From Gammaproteobacteria bacterium (lineage in GTDB: Bacteria; Pseudomonadota; Gammaproteobacteria; Pseudomonadales; Halieaceae): a DNA stretch of 64,000 nucleotides. The notes beneath the pieces were generated by a model, which did not search any database, was not told where the DNA came from, and saw only the letters and a program-made list of their open reading frames with translations. Positions 35,433-43,508 of this stretch are shown here, in pieces (within the stretch, counting starts at the first letter, position 1; every line of letters starts with the position of its first letter). The translations under genes and the position numbers were made by a program. The DNA lies in contig JANSYN010000017.1 in NCBI GenBank assembly GCA_024742415.1, positions 1-64,000 on the forward strand, in the 5' to 3' direction.

Positions 35433-37097
35433 TCACCTGGGCAAAGCCAGGACGAACAGCGCGTTGCCCGCGCCGGCCTGGTAGCGGCCATCAACACCCT
35501 GAAAAGTGCTGTACCCGGAGTTGATCAACAGGCCATCGCCCGCGACCACCACTCCGACAGAATCAATAGTGCCACCATTGCCGGCCTCACCGTTGACATC
35601 AGTAAAGCCGATGGCGGTATCGAGGGACCACTTTTCAGTGCCATCACGCGTGTCAAACGCCCTGACTACACCGTCAAGTGAGCCGGCAAACAGCAAGTCA
35701 TTGCTGACAGATAACGACGCCGAGTACAGGGACGGCGTGGTCAGCCCCTCGAAGGTATGGGTAGGATGAATGGCCCAATCGACGGCGCCGGTGGCGAGGT
35801 CCAGCGCGTAAATGCCGGGCCGCGCTCCGGGGATCAAGTCTGCCCGGCCCCCACTGGCCTTGTCGATACTGAAATCTGTGGCGGCGGCGTAAACACGAGC
35901 CTCGTCGACCGCCATACCCCAGTGAATACCGCCCAGCGCTGAGCCCTCGCTGATTTTATTGGACCAGTTCAGCGCACCGGTATCGGCCTGTATCGAGTAC
36001 ACCACGCCGCCCTTGTCGCCCGCGATGAGGGTGTCGCCATCCTGCAGGAGGATTGGCGCTGCGCCAAAATCGAAGTCTTGCCCGGGGGGTACCGAGCAGC
36101 GCAAAGACCCAGTGAGGTTACAGTTACCGTTCCAGGTGTCGTTTTGTCTGGCCTGGAAGATCCAGTTCACAGCACCGCTGTCCATGTCCAGCGAGATGAT
36201 GGCGTCTGAGGTTGCTGTGGCAGGTTCGGTATAGTTCTGACCCGTTCCTATATACACAGCGTTGCGGCTGACATCGAGAGTGGGCGTCGCCCAGACAGGC
36301 GCGCCATTGGGGCCAATCCGCGCATCGGGCTCCACAACTTCCTGCGCTTGTGCAGTGGTGTGATACTGCCACAGTGTGTCACCGTTGCGGGCATCCAGCG
36401 CCACCAGCATACCGTGGCTCCTGCAGCAGGGGCCCGGAATGACCACCGTTGCCAGCACTTCCTTGCTGGAAACCGGCACAAACAGTTTGCCGCCATGATG
36501 CTGCATCCCGCCCGTCACAAAATGCAGCCCCGGCATTGTGCCGGCAAATGTTTGCCACAGCAGTGCGCCCGTGGCAGCCTCAACCGCATACACGTAGCCG
36601 TTGAAGTCCGCCGTATACACCACCGCCGGTGTGGTAGCGGTAGCCGGCACAAACAGTATGGAACCCGAGCGAAAGTTGCTGCCCGCTGCGGGTGTCGTGA
36701 ACGACCAGTACGCGCAGCCCGAGAGCCTGTTGATGGCAAGCAGCTCATTCCCGGACGTCAAGAAAATCGCCTGCGCCGTCACCGCGGGCACGCCGCGCTT
36801 CTCGGTCGCCCTGGCAGGTGCATAGCGAAAGTTTACTTCCAGCGTGTGCACATTTGACGCATCGATCAACGAATCCTGGTTGCGCGTGTTGGCAGGGTTA
36901 AACCCAAAGCCATTCACGATCAACGGAGCGGTGACATCCACGGCCTCCTCGCACTGCCCGCCCCTGGGCTGTGGTTGCGCGCTGTAGTCTAGAAACGGGA
37001 ACACAGGTTCGTTGTTCGAACGGTGCGCCGCATCATTTGCGTCGCTGCAAGCAACCAGCAGCGACAAAAAAAGAGCAAGGTAAACAACAGGTGGCAT
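35433..37097 (-). CDS. PQQ beta-propeller lipoprotein, quinoprotein-like
   Basis: Short hydrophobic signal with a lipobox-like LLVACSD, then a PQQ-type propeller of about 520 residues with the recurrent units ELLAINRLSGC, YVYAVEAATGALLWQ and LVALDARNGDTLWQY. It matches the paralogue at 2757-4775 in layout, including two adjacent cysteines before RSHG (PGPCCRSHG), which in true quinoproteins form the PQQ-binding vicinal disulfide. It lacks the cytochrome domain, so an external electron acceptor would be needed. Substrate unknown. Confidence 0.75.
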   Translation of the reverse strand: MPPVVYLALFLSLLVACSDANDAAHRSNNEPVFPFLDYSAQPQPRGGQCEEAVDVTAPLIVNGFGFNPANTRNQDSLIDASNVHTLEVNFRYAPARATEKRGVPAVTAQAIFLTSGNELLAINRLSGCAYWSFTTPAAGSNFRSGSILFVPATATTPAVVYTADFNGYVYAVEAATGALLWQTFAGTMPGLHFVTGGMQHHGGKLFVPVSSKEVLATVVIPGPCCRSHGMLVALDARNGDTLWQYHTTAQAQEVVEPDARIGPNGAPVWATPTLDVSRNAVYIGTGQNYTEPATATSDAIISLDMDSGAVNWIFQARQNDTWNGNCNLTGSLRCSVPPGQDFDFGAAPILLQDGDTLIAGDKGGVVYSIQADTGALNWSNKISEGSALGGIHWGMAVDEARVYAAATDFSIDKASGGRADLIPGARPGIYALDLATGAVDWAIHPTHTFEGLTTPSLYSASLSVSNDLLFAGSLDGVVRAFDTRDGTEKWSLDTAIGFTDVNGEAGNGGTIDSVGVVVAGDGLLINSGYSTFQGVDGRYQAGAGNALFVLALPR

Positions 37098-37210
37098 AGC
37101 GGATTCGTCTTCTGTCGGGTTAGAAATGTTTGGCCGGGGCAGGTGTCTCTACGGTCCTTGCCGGGCAGGCCCGGCAGCGCCTTGATGCGTCGGGTACGGC
37201 GCCAGTCGAG

Positions 37211-37894
37211 CTAGCGCCGCTTGCGCAATCCCCGTACAGCGAAGCCCGCGATCAGCAGGCAGAGCAGCCACAATGCCGCGCTGCCCATCACCGGGACTGG
37301 CCTGACGCCGGCGCCACTGCCAGACGCAGCGGCCGTGGTGACGATGTTGTCCAGCAGGGAATCGATGCTGGGATAGCTGTCGTGCACGATCTCTACGCGC
37401 TCCACGTTGTCAAGAGCGCTCAGGTCCACCGTCACCCAGTTGTCCGTATTGATCAAATGCTGCACCGTTACGGGAGCGCCGCCACCGGCGGGAAAACCGG
37501 TGATATTGACTGTGCCAGGGCCCTCACCGGCAAAGCGGCTGAAATCGATGGAAACGAGGTTGAACGGCGCGGCGTCCTGCCGCGTGACGGTCAAGGTGAG
37601 GGATTGTGGCCCACAGGCTCCACACCAACCCATGACACTGCTGCCGTTTGTCGGCACGCCGGGGCCACCCGGGGGCGGGAAGTCATTCGCGGCGCCCAAC
37701 ACACAGGAGTCGGGCGCGGCAGGCGGCGAGGGTGTATCGTCGATAATATTGAGGCCGTTCTGGGTCACGCCACTCGCCCCGTCAGGGCAAACAGCGCTGG
37801 CGGGAAAGTTTTCGAAGTTCATGGTCTGTGCCAGCGCAGCGGGAGCGAGGCTCAGGAGCATGCACATAGCGATTACTTTCAGCGATGATTGCAT
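37211..37894 (-). CDS. Exported protein with CTERM-type sorting tail
   Basis: Signal peptide (cleavage near LAQ, residue 23), a beta-rich central domain of about 160 residues with an acidic loop (FSRFAGEGPGTVNITGFP), and a C-terminal tail with the pattern VPVMGSAALWLLCLLIAGFAVRGLRKRR: a proline-rich signature, hydrophobic helix and basic end. That tail is the layout of the PEP-CTERM/IPTL-CTERM family, cleaved and sorted by an exosortase. No exosortase is in the window. A strong AAGGAGG ribosome site precedes the ATG. Confidence 0.75.
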   Translation of the reverse strand: MQSSLKVIAMCMLLSLAPAALAQTMNFENFPASAVCPDGASGVTQNGLNIIDDTPSPPAAPDSCVLGAANDFPPPGGPGVPTNGSSVMGWCGACGPQSLTLTVTRQDAAPFNLVSIDFSRFAGEGPGTVNITGFPAGGGAPVTVQHLINTDNWVTVDLSALDNVERVEIVHDSYPSIDSLLDNIVTTAAASGSGAGVRPVPVMGSAALWLLCLLIAGFAVRGLRKRR

Positions 37895-37994
37895 GGAAAC
37901 CTCCTTATTGTTATCCGGCTGCCAGTCTTCAGTTTATGATAAACCGGAGGTATGCACTACCTTATCAACGCCTTTGGTTTGCTCCACAGCTCCT

Positions 37995-39587
37995 TCACGT
38001 TTCCCCCACGTTTACCTCACGCTTGCGGTGCTTGCGCCCCTGCCCGCGCTTCGGTGCGGGTTTTATAACCAGTTCTCGCAACATGAACTTGAGCTTGCGC
38101 TGATCATCGCTGCGCCCAAGCTCATAGGGTGAACGCACGTCTTCGTGGGTCAGCTGCAGGCGCAGCAGGTCACCGTCGAGCTGCGCCTGTGAGATCCACA
38201 ACACCTTGTTTTGTAGCACGTGTCTGCCGCGGTCGGTGCTTCCGATCTGGACGCCGGTTTTTTCAACGCCGTTGAAGTAGTCTCCCCGGATACGCAGGCG
38301 CAGGCGCTCGGCGCTCGCCAACTCCGGCGGCAGCCGCAGAACGAGGGTGGAGCGCCAGCCGAGACTCCATGTTCCACGCTCCTCGGGCATGGCCCAGCCG
38401 CCCGACAGGAGAACATCCGTCTCCAGTGTTTGTGCGGTCACTCTTGAGACAGCCGGCAGCGTCGGCTCCAGCGGTGCGAGGAGCGCAGGCCGCATGGCGT
38501 CAAGACGACGCTCCGCCGTCCGCAAAAAAGCGCGCGGGCCCGTTCTGGCACGGATGGGCTCCGCCCCGGCCGCCCTCAGGTTCGCCAGCAGGGCCCGGGT
38601 GCGCTCGCGGGCGCAGGCAGAGGTGATGTGGTAATAGGTGTCGACGAAACACCGTGCGGTGAAATGACTGTCGCGATAATCGCCCAGCATCGGGTAACCC
38701 GCCGCCTGCAGCATGGCGCGAATATCGCCTGCATAAGCCTGCACCGTGGCCATGAAGGCAGCGTCGCGGTAACAGGGGCTGTCTGGGGAATCCACCACTG
38801 CGGGCCAGGTAAAAAAGATCTGGGCGCCCTTTTCGCGCAGCCGATCCAGGGCAGACAGTGCGCGGCGGAATTCAGACGAGATACGGAAATTGTTGCGCTG
38901 CTGCGACGCGAACACGTAGTCATTACAGGAGAGTCGTCCCACGGCCGGTGCAACGTTTGCGTTGTTATCCCGGGATTCAGTGTTACCCCATGCCCAGCGG
39001 CCGTCTGACCACAGCCGCGTCTGAATCCCGCTGGCCGTCGCCAGGTTTTCACGGGCGAACTCGAGCGGGTCCGTCATGGCGCGAATACTGCTCACCGCCT
39101 CTTGCAGAGGGTACTGGGTCAAAAGAAACCGCCCGCGCTCCCAGGGGGGCAAGGCGTCATAGTAGTGTGTCATCGAGGATTCAGGGCGCGAGATGGCTGC
39201 CAGGAAATCCGTGCTGAGCACCGCATCGTCAGCATAAAGATTCCATTCCAGCGGCAAGACGATCACATCGCCCGCCTCCACATGGTGCAGCAGGTTGTAA
39301 AGTTTGGGCAACAGTGGGTAACCCGCATTCTGCGCCACGGTGATCACCGGGGCCTCGAAATAGTCCGCGAGGATGTCCGGCACGATGGCGTGCTTGGAAT
39401 TGGACCCGGATTCAATGATGACCTTGCCGCCAGTCTGTGTGGCGGACTCGAGCAGGAACTGCGCATAGACTACCGGCAACTCGCGCCGCTCGAATGCCTG
39501 CGCATTGACGAAACGGACATAGCCGTACAGTGCGCCAACCAGCAGCGTGGCAGTGATAAGCAGGAACAGGCGTGCGGGCAATGGCAT
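37995..39587 (-). CDS. Exported SGNH-like protein paired with an MBOAT O-acyltransferase
   Basis: An N-terminal membrane helix (about residues 5-25) leads into a periplasmic protein of 500 residues. An early motif, VIIESGSNSKHAIV, has a Ser before a Gly-rich turn, recalling the SGNH/AlgJ-AlgX enzymes that carry acetyl groups to alginate-like polymers. DxxH elements further on (MLGDYRDSHFTARCFVDTYYH) could supply the dyad. Its start overlaps the stop of the MBOAT gene (TGATG), the classic acceptor-donor pair for polysaccharide O-acetylation. The C-terminal 100 residues are beta-rich and basic. The SGNH assignment is moderate; the pairing is strong. Confidence 0.62.
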   Translation of the reverse strand: MPLPARLFLLITATLLVGALYGYVRFVNAQAFERRELPVVYAQFLLESATQTGGKVIIESGSNSKHAIVPDILADYFEAPVITVAQNAGYPLLPKLYNLLHHVEAGDVIVLPLEWNLYADDAVLSTDFLAAISRPESSMTHYYDALPPWERGRFLLTQYPLQEAVSSIRAMTDPLEFARENLATASGIQTRLWSDGRWAWGNTESRDNNANVAPAVGRLSCNDYVFASQQRNNFRISSEFRRALSALDRLREKGAQIFFTWPAVVDSPDSPCYRDAAFMATVQAYAGDIRAMLQAAGYPMLGDYRDSHFTARCFVDTYYHITSACARERTRALLANLRAAGAEPIRARTGPRAFLRTAERRLDAMRPALLAPLEPTLPAVSRVTAQTLETDVLLSGGWAMPEERGTWSLGWRSTLVLRLPPELASAERLRLRIRGDYFNGVEKTGVQIGSTDRGRHVLQNKVLWISQAQLDGDLLRLQLTHEDVRSPYELGRSDDQRKLKFMLRELVIKPAPKRGQGRKHRKREVNVGET

Positions 39588-41068
39588 CAGAAATTGAAGT
39601 ACAGGAACTCGGGCGCATTGGACCCGATACTGAGCACGATAGCCGCGAACAGCGCCGAGGCGGCCAACACGGCGTGCCAGAGCCTGAACCCGCGCCCGTC
39701 GAGAGCGATTGCGTTGGAGTTGTGCGCGGTGAAGGCCAGCAATGCGAACAGCGCGATAAACATCAGGTTGCCGTGCCCGCCGAGGCTGCCCCAGTCATCG
39801 TACAGCGCCCACAGCGTGTCGGCATCCAGTGCCACCAGCGCCTGCCAGGGCAGCGCCTCAGCCAGCCCGGGGCCATTCAGCCCGGCCATGCCACGCAATA
39901 CCGCCAGCGCGGTGGGAACGTCCTCGGCACGAAAAAAAACCCAGGTGATATGGACGAAGATAAAGGTGAGCAGCCAGCCCGCCAGCGCAGGCATGCGCAG
40001 GCCCAGTTGCTGCCACAGGCGGTGCAGGCACAGCGCAACGCCATGCAGCGTACCCCACAGCACGAAGGTCCAGCCGGCGCCATGCCAGAGGCCACCTAGA
40101 ATGAAAGTCGCCATAAGGTTGAAGTATAGCCGCACGCTCATGACGCGGTTGCCGCCCAGCGCAATGTAGACGTAATCCCGCAGCCAGCGCGAGAGCGTCA
40201 TGTGCCAGCGGCGCCAGAAATCCTGAATGCTGGTGGCCTTGTAGGGCGAGTTGAAGTTCAGCGGCAGACGAATGTTAAACAACAGCGCCGCACCAATGGC
40301 CATATCGGTATAGCCCGAAAAGTCATAGTAAAGCTGGAACGTGTAGCTGAGGCTGGTAGCCCAAGCCTCGAGCAAGTCCAGGTTACCCGCGTTGGCGTAG
40401 CCCTGGTTGGCCCAAAGGGCAAAGGTATCGGCAATCACCACTTTCTTGAACAGCCCGATGCAAAAAATCAGCACCCCGCTGCCGATGTTGTGCCAGTGTA
40501 TGCGTGTGTTCGCTCGGCTGACGAACTGGGGCATCATCTCCCGGTGATGCACGATGGGCCCGGCGATCAACTGCGGGAAGAAACACACGAACAGGCAGTA
40601 GCTGACGAAATCGTACTCCTGGGTATCGTAACGGTAGCAGTCCACCAGGTAGGCGATCTGCTGGAAGGTAAAGAAGCTGATTGCCAGCGGCAGCACAAGG
40701 TGTAACAGCGGGACCTCGCTGCCCAGTACCAGGTTGACGTTGCCGATCAGAAAATCCGCGTACTTGAACCAGCCCAACAGCCCCAGGTTAAACAACACCC
40801 CCACGGTGAGCAGGGCCCGGTGTGTGTGCGGTTGCTCTGCAGCGAGCAGCCGGGTGCGATGCAGCGCGCGCCCAATCGCATAATTTACCGCGATCGACGC
40901 GAGAATGAGCAGCAGGTATTTGGGGTTCCAGTAGCCGTAGAAATACAGCGACGCGCCCACCAGCCACAGTTTGGCCACCAGAGGCGGCGCCAGTCTTTGC
41001 AACAGGAAATAGCCGACAAACACTACCGGCAGAAAGGCGAAAATATAGACCGTAGAATTGAAGAGCAA
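39587..41068 (-). CDS. MBOAT-family O-acyltransferase (AlgI-like)
   Basis: Multi-pass inner-membrane enzyme that moves acyl groups across the membrane to exported polymers. The sequence begins LLFNSTVYIFAFLPVVFVGY, the typical AlgI start, with a TTG start codon, and continues through about ten hydrophobic segments. MBOAT motifs are present: YYDFSGYTDMAIG, FWRRWHMTLSRWLRDYVYIALGGNR, and the invariant His in LGGLWHGAGWTF. Length (493) is normal. It overlaps the SGNH-like gene, so the pair probably O-acetylates an extracellular polysaccharide or lipid. It is the last intact backbone gene before the island. Confidence 0.9.
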   Translation of the reverse strand: MLFNSTVYIFAFLPVVFVGYFLLQRLAPPLVAKLWLVGASLYFYGYWNPKYLLLILASIAVNYAIGRALHRTRLLAAEQPHTHRALLTVGVLFNLGLLGWFKYADFLIGNVNLVLGSEVPLLHLVLPLAISFFTFQQIAYLVDCYRYDTQEYDFVSYCLFVCFFPQLIAGPIVHHREMMPQFVSRANTRIHWHNIGSGVLIFCIGLFKKVVIADTFALWANQGYANAGNLDLLEAWATSLSYTFQLYYDFSGYTDMAIGAALLFNIRLPLNFNSPYKATSIQDFWRRWHMTLSRWLRDYVYIALGGNRVMSVRLYFNLMATFILGGLWHGAGWTFVLWGTLHGVALCLHRLWQQLGLRMPALAGWLLTFIFVHITWVFFRAEDVPTALAVLRGMAGLNGPGLAEALPWQALVALDADTLWALYDDWGSLGGHGNLMFIALFALLAFTAHNSNAIALDGRGFRLWHAVLAASALFAAIVLSIGSNAPEFLYFNF

Positions 41069-41137
41069 AGCGAGTCTGCCAAGCGTTCTTTTTATGGGCG
41101 CTATTGTTGCACAGTTGCCCGGGGCGCGCTCGCCTGG

Positions 41138-41536
41138 CTAGTACGGTGATGCCTGGAGAAGAACCGCTACGGAATTTTTACATCGATGCAATTTCCAGGG
41201 CTTAACGACATCAAAAGATTCGTTTTCGTACTTCAGTTGCAGCGCGTCGCCAATCTCAAAGGATAGGTTATCGTTCTGAAAGTTCTCTTTTGCAAAAGCA
41301 ATTGCTTTCTCATCGATATCTATACCGCATACGCTCTGAAAATAACGAGCCAGGTACTCATCAATAATCCCCGTTGAACCGCCAACGCTCAACACGGATT
41401 GGTCGCTCAAATCCTGCTCAAGGTACTCTGACATAATGGCGACCATCGTGGCCGCCTTCCTTTGACGCCCAGCGACGTTGAACACAGTTTGCTTTAAATC
41501 AGAGTAATTGTATTGATACTCAAGTTCTTCAGACAC
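41138..41536 (-). pseudogene. 3'-truncated SAM-dependent methyltransferase
   Basis: A GTG start at 41536, preceded by AAGGGGGA, begins a normal class I methyltransferase N-terminus: VSEELEYQYNYSDLKQ, then the SAM loop VLSVGGSTGIIDEYLARYF and GIDIDEKAIAFAKENF, to NESFDVV. There the sequence should continue with the ICxHVYEH region, but instead reads KPWKLHRCKN and stops at 41138. About half of the domain is therefore missing. The break falls between the MBOAT gene and the gene body; either a deletion or another recombination cut the gene. It sits 225 bp from the tRNA-derived attachment site. Confidence 0.75.
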
Positions 41537-41760
41537 ACATCCCCCTTCGTGTCCGCTCGGAGTAGATAGCGGCCCAGTGGGTAAGTGTAGTCTAAATGAC
41601 AGCCTGTAGGCGAAAGCACTCGAAGCAAAGTTCTGCAAAGCCATTGCTGTTTACACTACGGGTAAGATTAGCCCGCTCTCTGAGCCAAATGACTCTCGAT
41701 AGCGCAGGACACGCAGTCGCCCGCTCTAGCGCTTGGTAACTGGTTGTATCTAGGGGAAAT

Positions 41761-41806
41761 TGGTGGGCCGTGCTGGATTCGAACCAGCGACCAATTGGTT
41801 AAAAGC
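41761..41806 (-). other. 3' half of tRNA-Lys(UUU), likely integration attachment site
   Basis: Read on the minus strand (41806 to 41761), this matches the tRNA-Lys gene from the anticodon loop through the anticodon stem, variable loop, the T-arm with GGTTCGAATCC, the acceptor strand ACGGCCC and the CCA end. The sequence upstream of the anticodon (past 41806) is not tRNA: the D-arm and 5' acceptor strand are absent. Such 3'-half copies are the usual attachment core of tyrosine-recombinase elements. Orientation implies that the intact tRNA-Lys lies at the far end of the element, beyond position 64000. Confidence 0.85.
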
Positions 41807-41940
41807 CCGATCTGCGCAGCTCAATCTCGACATTCGAAAAAGCCGCGAAAGACGAGCTTGAAAGCGGCGTATTCAGCGGCACCAAGGGTGCGGGCGGTGT
41901 CAGCACCGCTCTGAGCCGCATTGCCGAGAACCTGCGCGGA

Positions 41941-42642
41941 ATGGAAAAGTCCATATTGGAGGCAGGGGCTTCTGGGGCAAATGATGCCCTAGAGGCTGGC
42001 AAGCACCTCGAGACCATGCGCGCAGCGATGCGCTCGAAGAAGTCTCTGCCAGAGAAGATTGATGGGATAGCAGCCAGCGACGTTAAGCTCAAAGCCGTGC
42101 ATTCACGCATGGATGTCTCCAGCATTGCACAGTCAACGCTCCGCCTCTTAAACAACCTGCCTCACGAGACGAACGTCGTATCAGATTTCTCGCGCAATGC
42201 GTCCGTGAGGTCTAGCCAGCGCGACGCGCTTGCCAAACTTGGAGGCTACCTCGAAGAGACGAGTCATGCGCTGCAGCAATCACTCGAGATGTATTCTGAA
42301 CAGGACCTGCCCACGCTTGCCCCTTTCGAGCGAATTTCGGGTAATCGAGCCATCATGGTCATGTGGCGTGAAATCCCGGCGGCCTGGGCTGCCGGTATAA
42401 CGATCGATTTCATGCCTTACTTCCTGCTGTTTTATCTGTTCATCTCTGCCAGCGGCATGACGCCCGAGCAACATCGTGCTGCGCGCGCACGCGCCATGAC
42501 TATTGATGAATACATCGATCATACAGATGTCGCTTCCGGCATTAAGCAATACCGTACACATCCCGATGACGTTGAAATCCTGATGCGCAAGAACAAGAGG
42601 CGCGAGGACCATCGCGAGCAAGCCGAGCGTGAGGACGAGTGA
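41941..42642 (+). CDS. Unknown membrane protein, probably 5'-truncated
   Basis: The first usable start is the ATG at 41941, but the same frame is open and coding-like back to 41803 (containing KAAKDELESGVF and GGVSTALSRIAENL), without an ATG, GTG or TTG, and it meets a stop inside the tRNA-derived site (41800-41802). The N-terminus is therefore probably lost. The remaining 233 residues have a helical coiled-coil-like region, a hydrophobic segment near 150-175 (WAAGITIDFMPYFLLFYLFI) and a charged tail. It ends overlapping the next gene's start (GTGATG), so the three genes to 43502 form an operon. No family was recognised. Confidence 0.6.
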   Translation: MEKSILEAGASGANDALEAGKHLETMRAAMRSKKSLPEKIDGIAASDVKLKAVHSRMDVSSIAQSTLRLLNNLPHETNVVSDFSRNASVRSSQRDALAKLGGYLEETSHALQQSLEMYSEQDLPTLAPFERISGNRAIMVMWREIPAAWAAGITIDFMPYFLLFYLFISASGMTPEQHRAARARAMTIDEYIDHTDVASGIKQYRTHPDDVEILMRKNKRREDHREQAEREDE

Positions 42643-42860
42643 TGGAGACGCTAAAGCAGGCCTTAGAGCTGTGGGAGAAGTACGCAGAAAGCGTCAACAA
42701 GGCGCTGATAAAGCTGCTGATCGTCGTGTTTGTTCTGATCAATGTCTGCCTGGTTCTGCTCTCTGCGGATGAAAGCAGCTCTGTGCAGGCAACAACCGCG
42801 CCGCCCGACTGCATCCATAAGAAGGATGGCATACAGATTTGTAACTCAGTGCAGAGGTAA
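42642..42860 (+). CDS. Small single-pass membrane protein
   Basis: About 72 residues, starting at ATG 42642 (or the GTG at 42639) overlapping the upstream stop. One transmembrane helix (ALIKLLIVVFVLINVCLVLL) is followed by a short periplasmic tail with two cysteines (PPDCIHKKDG, QICNSVQR) that could form a disulfide. A GAGGTAA-like site at its end serves the next gene, 6 bp on. Function unknown; the operon suggests a partner of the neighbours. Confidence 0.6.
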   Translation: METLKQALELWEKYAESVNKALIKLLIVVFVLINVCLVLLSADESSSVQATTAPPDCIHKKDGIQICNSVQR

Positions 42861-42866
42861 ATCCCT

Positions 42867-43502
42867 ATGAAACTTATAGACATTCTGGTGGGCGTATCAC
42901 TGATATCCCTAATTCAACTCACGCCCGGACCGGCAAGCGCGAGTGAGTATGAGACCATACGATTCTCCGAGAATGATGTCGTTTGCACCTTTGCTGCCCG
43001 TCCCAACTTTGGCCGAGAGGTCCGGCTCAGCAAACCCAGTCGCGAGGCACGCAAGTCCGTGGAGTGGCTATCGGACTACGTGGGTATTCACCCGAACTTT
43101 CAGATCATGGCTGGTAAGTTTGAAAGTGGTGCTAGCCCCGTCGCATTCGCCGCTATACACGATAGTGTGCGGTTTATCGTGTATGACGTGGACATTATGT
43201 ACCAATCCGCCAAGAACACCGTGACGTGGCGAGATCTTGGCGTGATGGCGCACGAGATGGGTCATCACATCAGCGGCGCGACGACGCTCGGAACCAAGTC
43301 TCCGCATGACGGGGAGCTTGAAGCTGATCGCGCTGCCGGTCATCTGCTTCGCCTGCTGGGTGCAAGCGTTGAGCAGGCTCTAAGCATGGCGAGTGTGTTT
43401 TCCAGTGAGGGGTCTCTCACTCATCCGCCCAGGCAGGAGCGGGAAGACGCCATCATCGACGGGTGGGAGAATGCCCAGGCGCTGCTGCAGGCAACACGCT
43501 GA
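42867..43502 (+). CDS. Exported M48-like zinc metalloprotease
   Basis: Signal peptide (cleavage near ASAS, residue 26) and a small gluzincin-type domain: zinc motif HEMGHH with H129, E130, H133, and a third-ligand candidate E152 in GELEADRAAG, the pattern of M48/Ste24 and IrrE-like proteases. Total 211 residues, so only the minimal catalytic domain. Third gene of a three-gene operon with two membrane proteins. Within an element, such proteases may process cell wall or conjugation proteins, but that is inferred. Confidence 0.78.
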   Translation: MKLIDILVGVSLISLIQLTPGPASASEYETIRFSENDVVCTFAARPNFGREVRLSKPSREARKSVEWLSDYVGIHPNFQIMAGKFESGASPVAFAAIHDSVRFIVYDVDIMYQSAKNTVTWRDLGVMAHEMGHHISGATTLGTKSPHDGELEADRAAGHLLRLLGASVEQALSMASVFSSEGSLTHPPRQEREDAIIDGWENAQALLQATR

Positions 43503-43508
43503 GCAATG

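Noticed and set aside
39102-40169. A 355-codon plus-strand frame over the SGNH-like and MBOAT genes
   Set aside because: It crosses two genes with conserved motifs and has no sensible domain.
41138-41644. Intact methyltransferase starting at 41644
   Set aside because: The ribosome site is at 41536 and the C-terminal half of the fold is missing.
41761-41860. A complete tRNA-Lys gene
   Set aside because: Only the 3' half matches; the D-arm and 5' acceptor strand are absent past position 41806.
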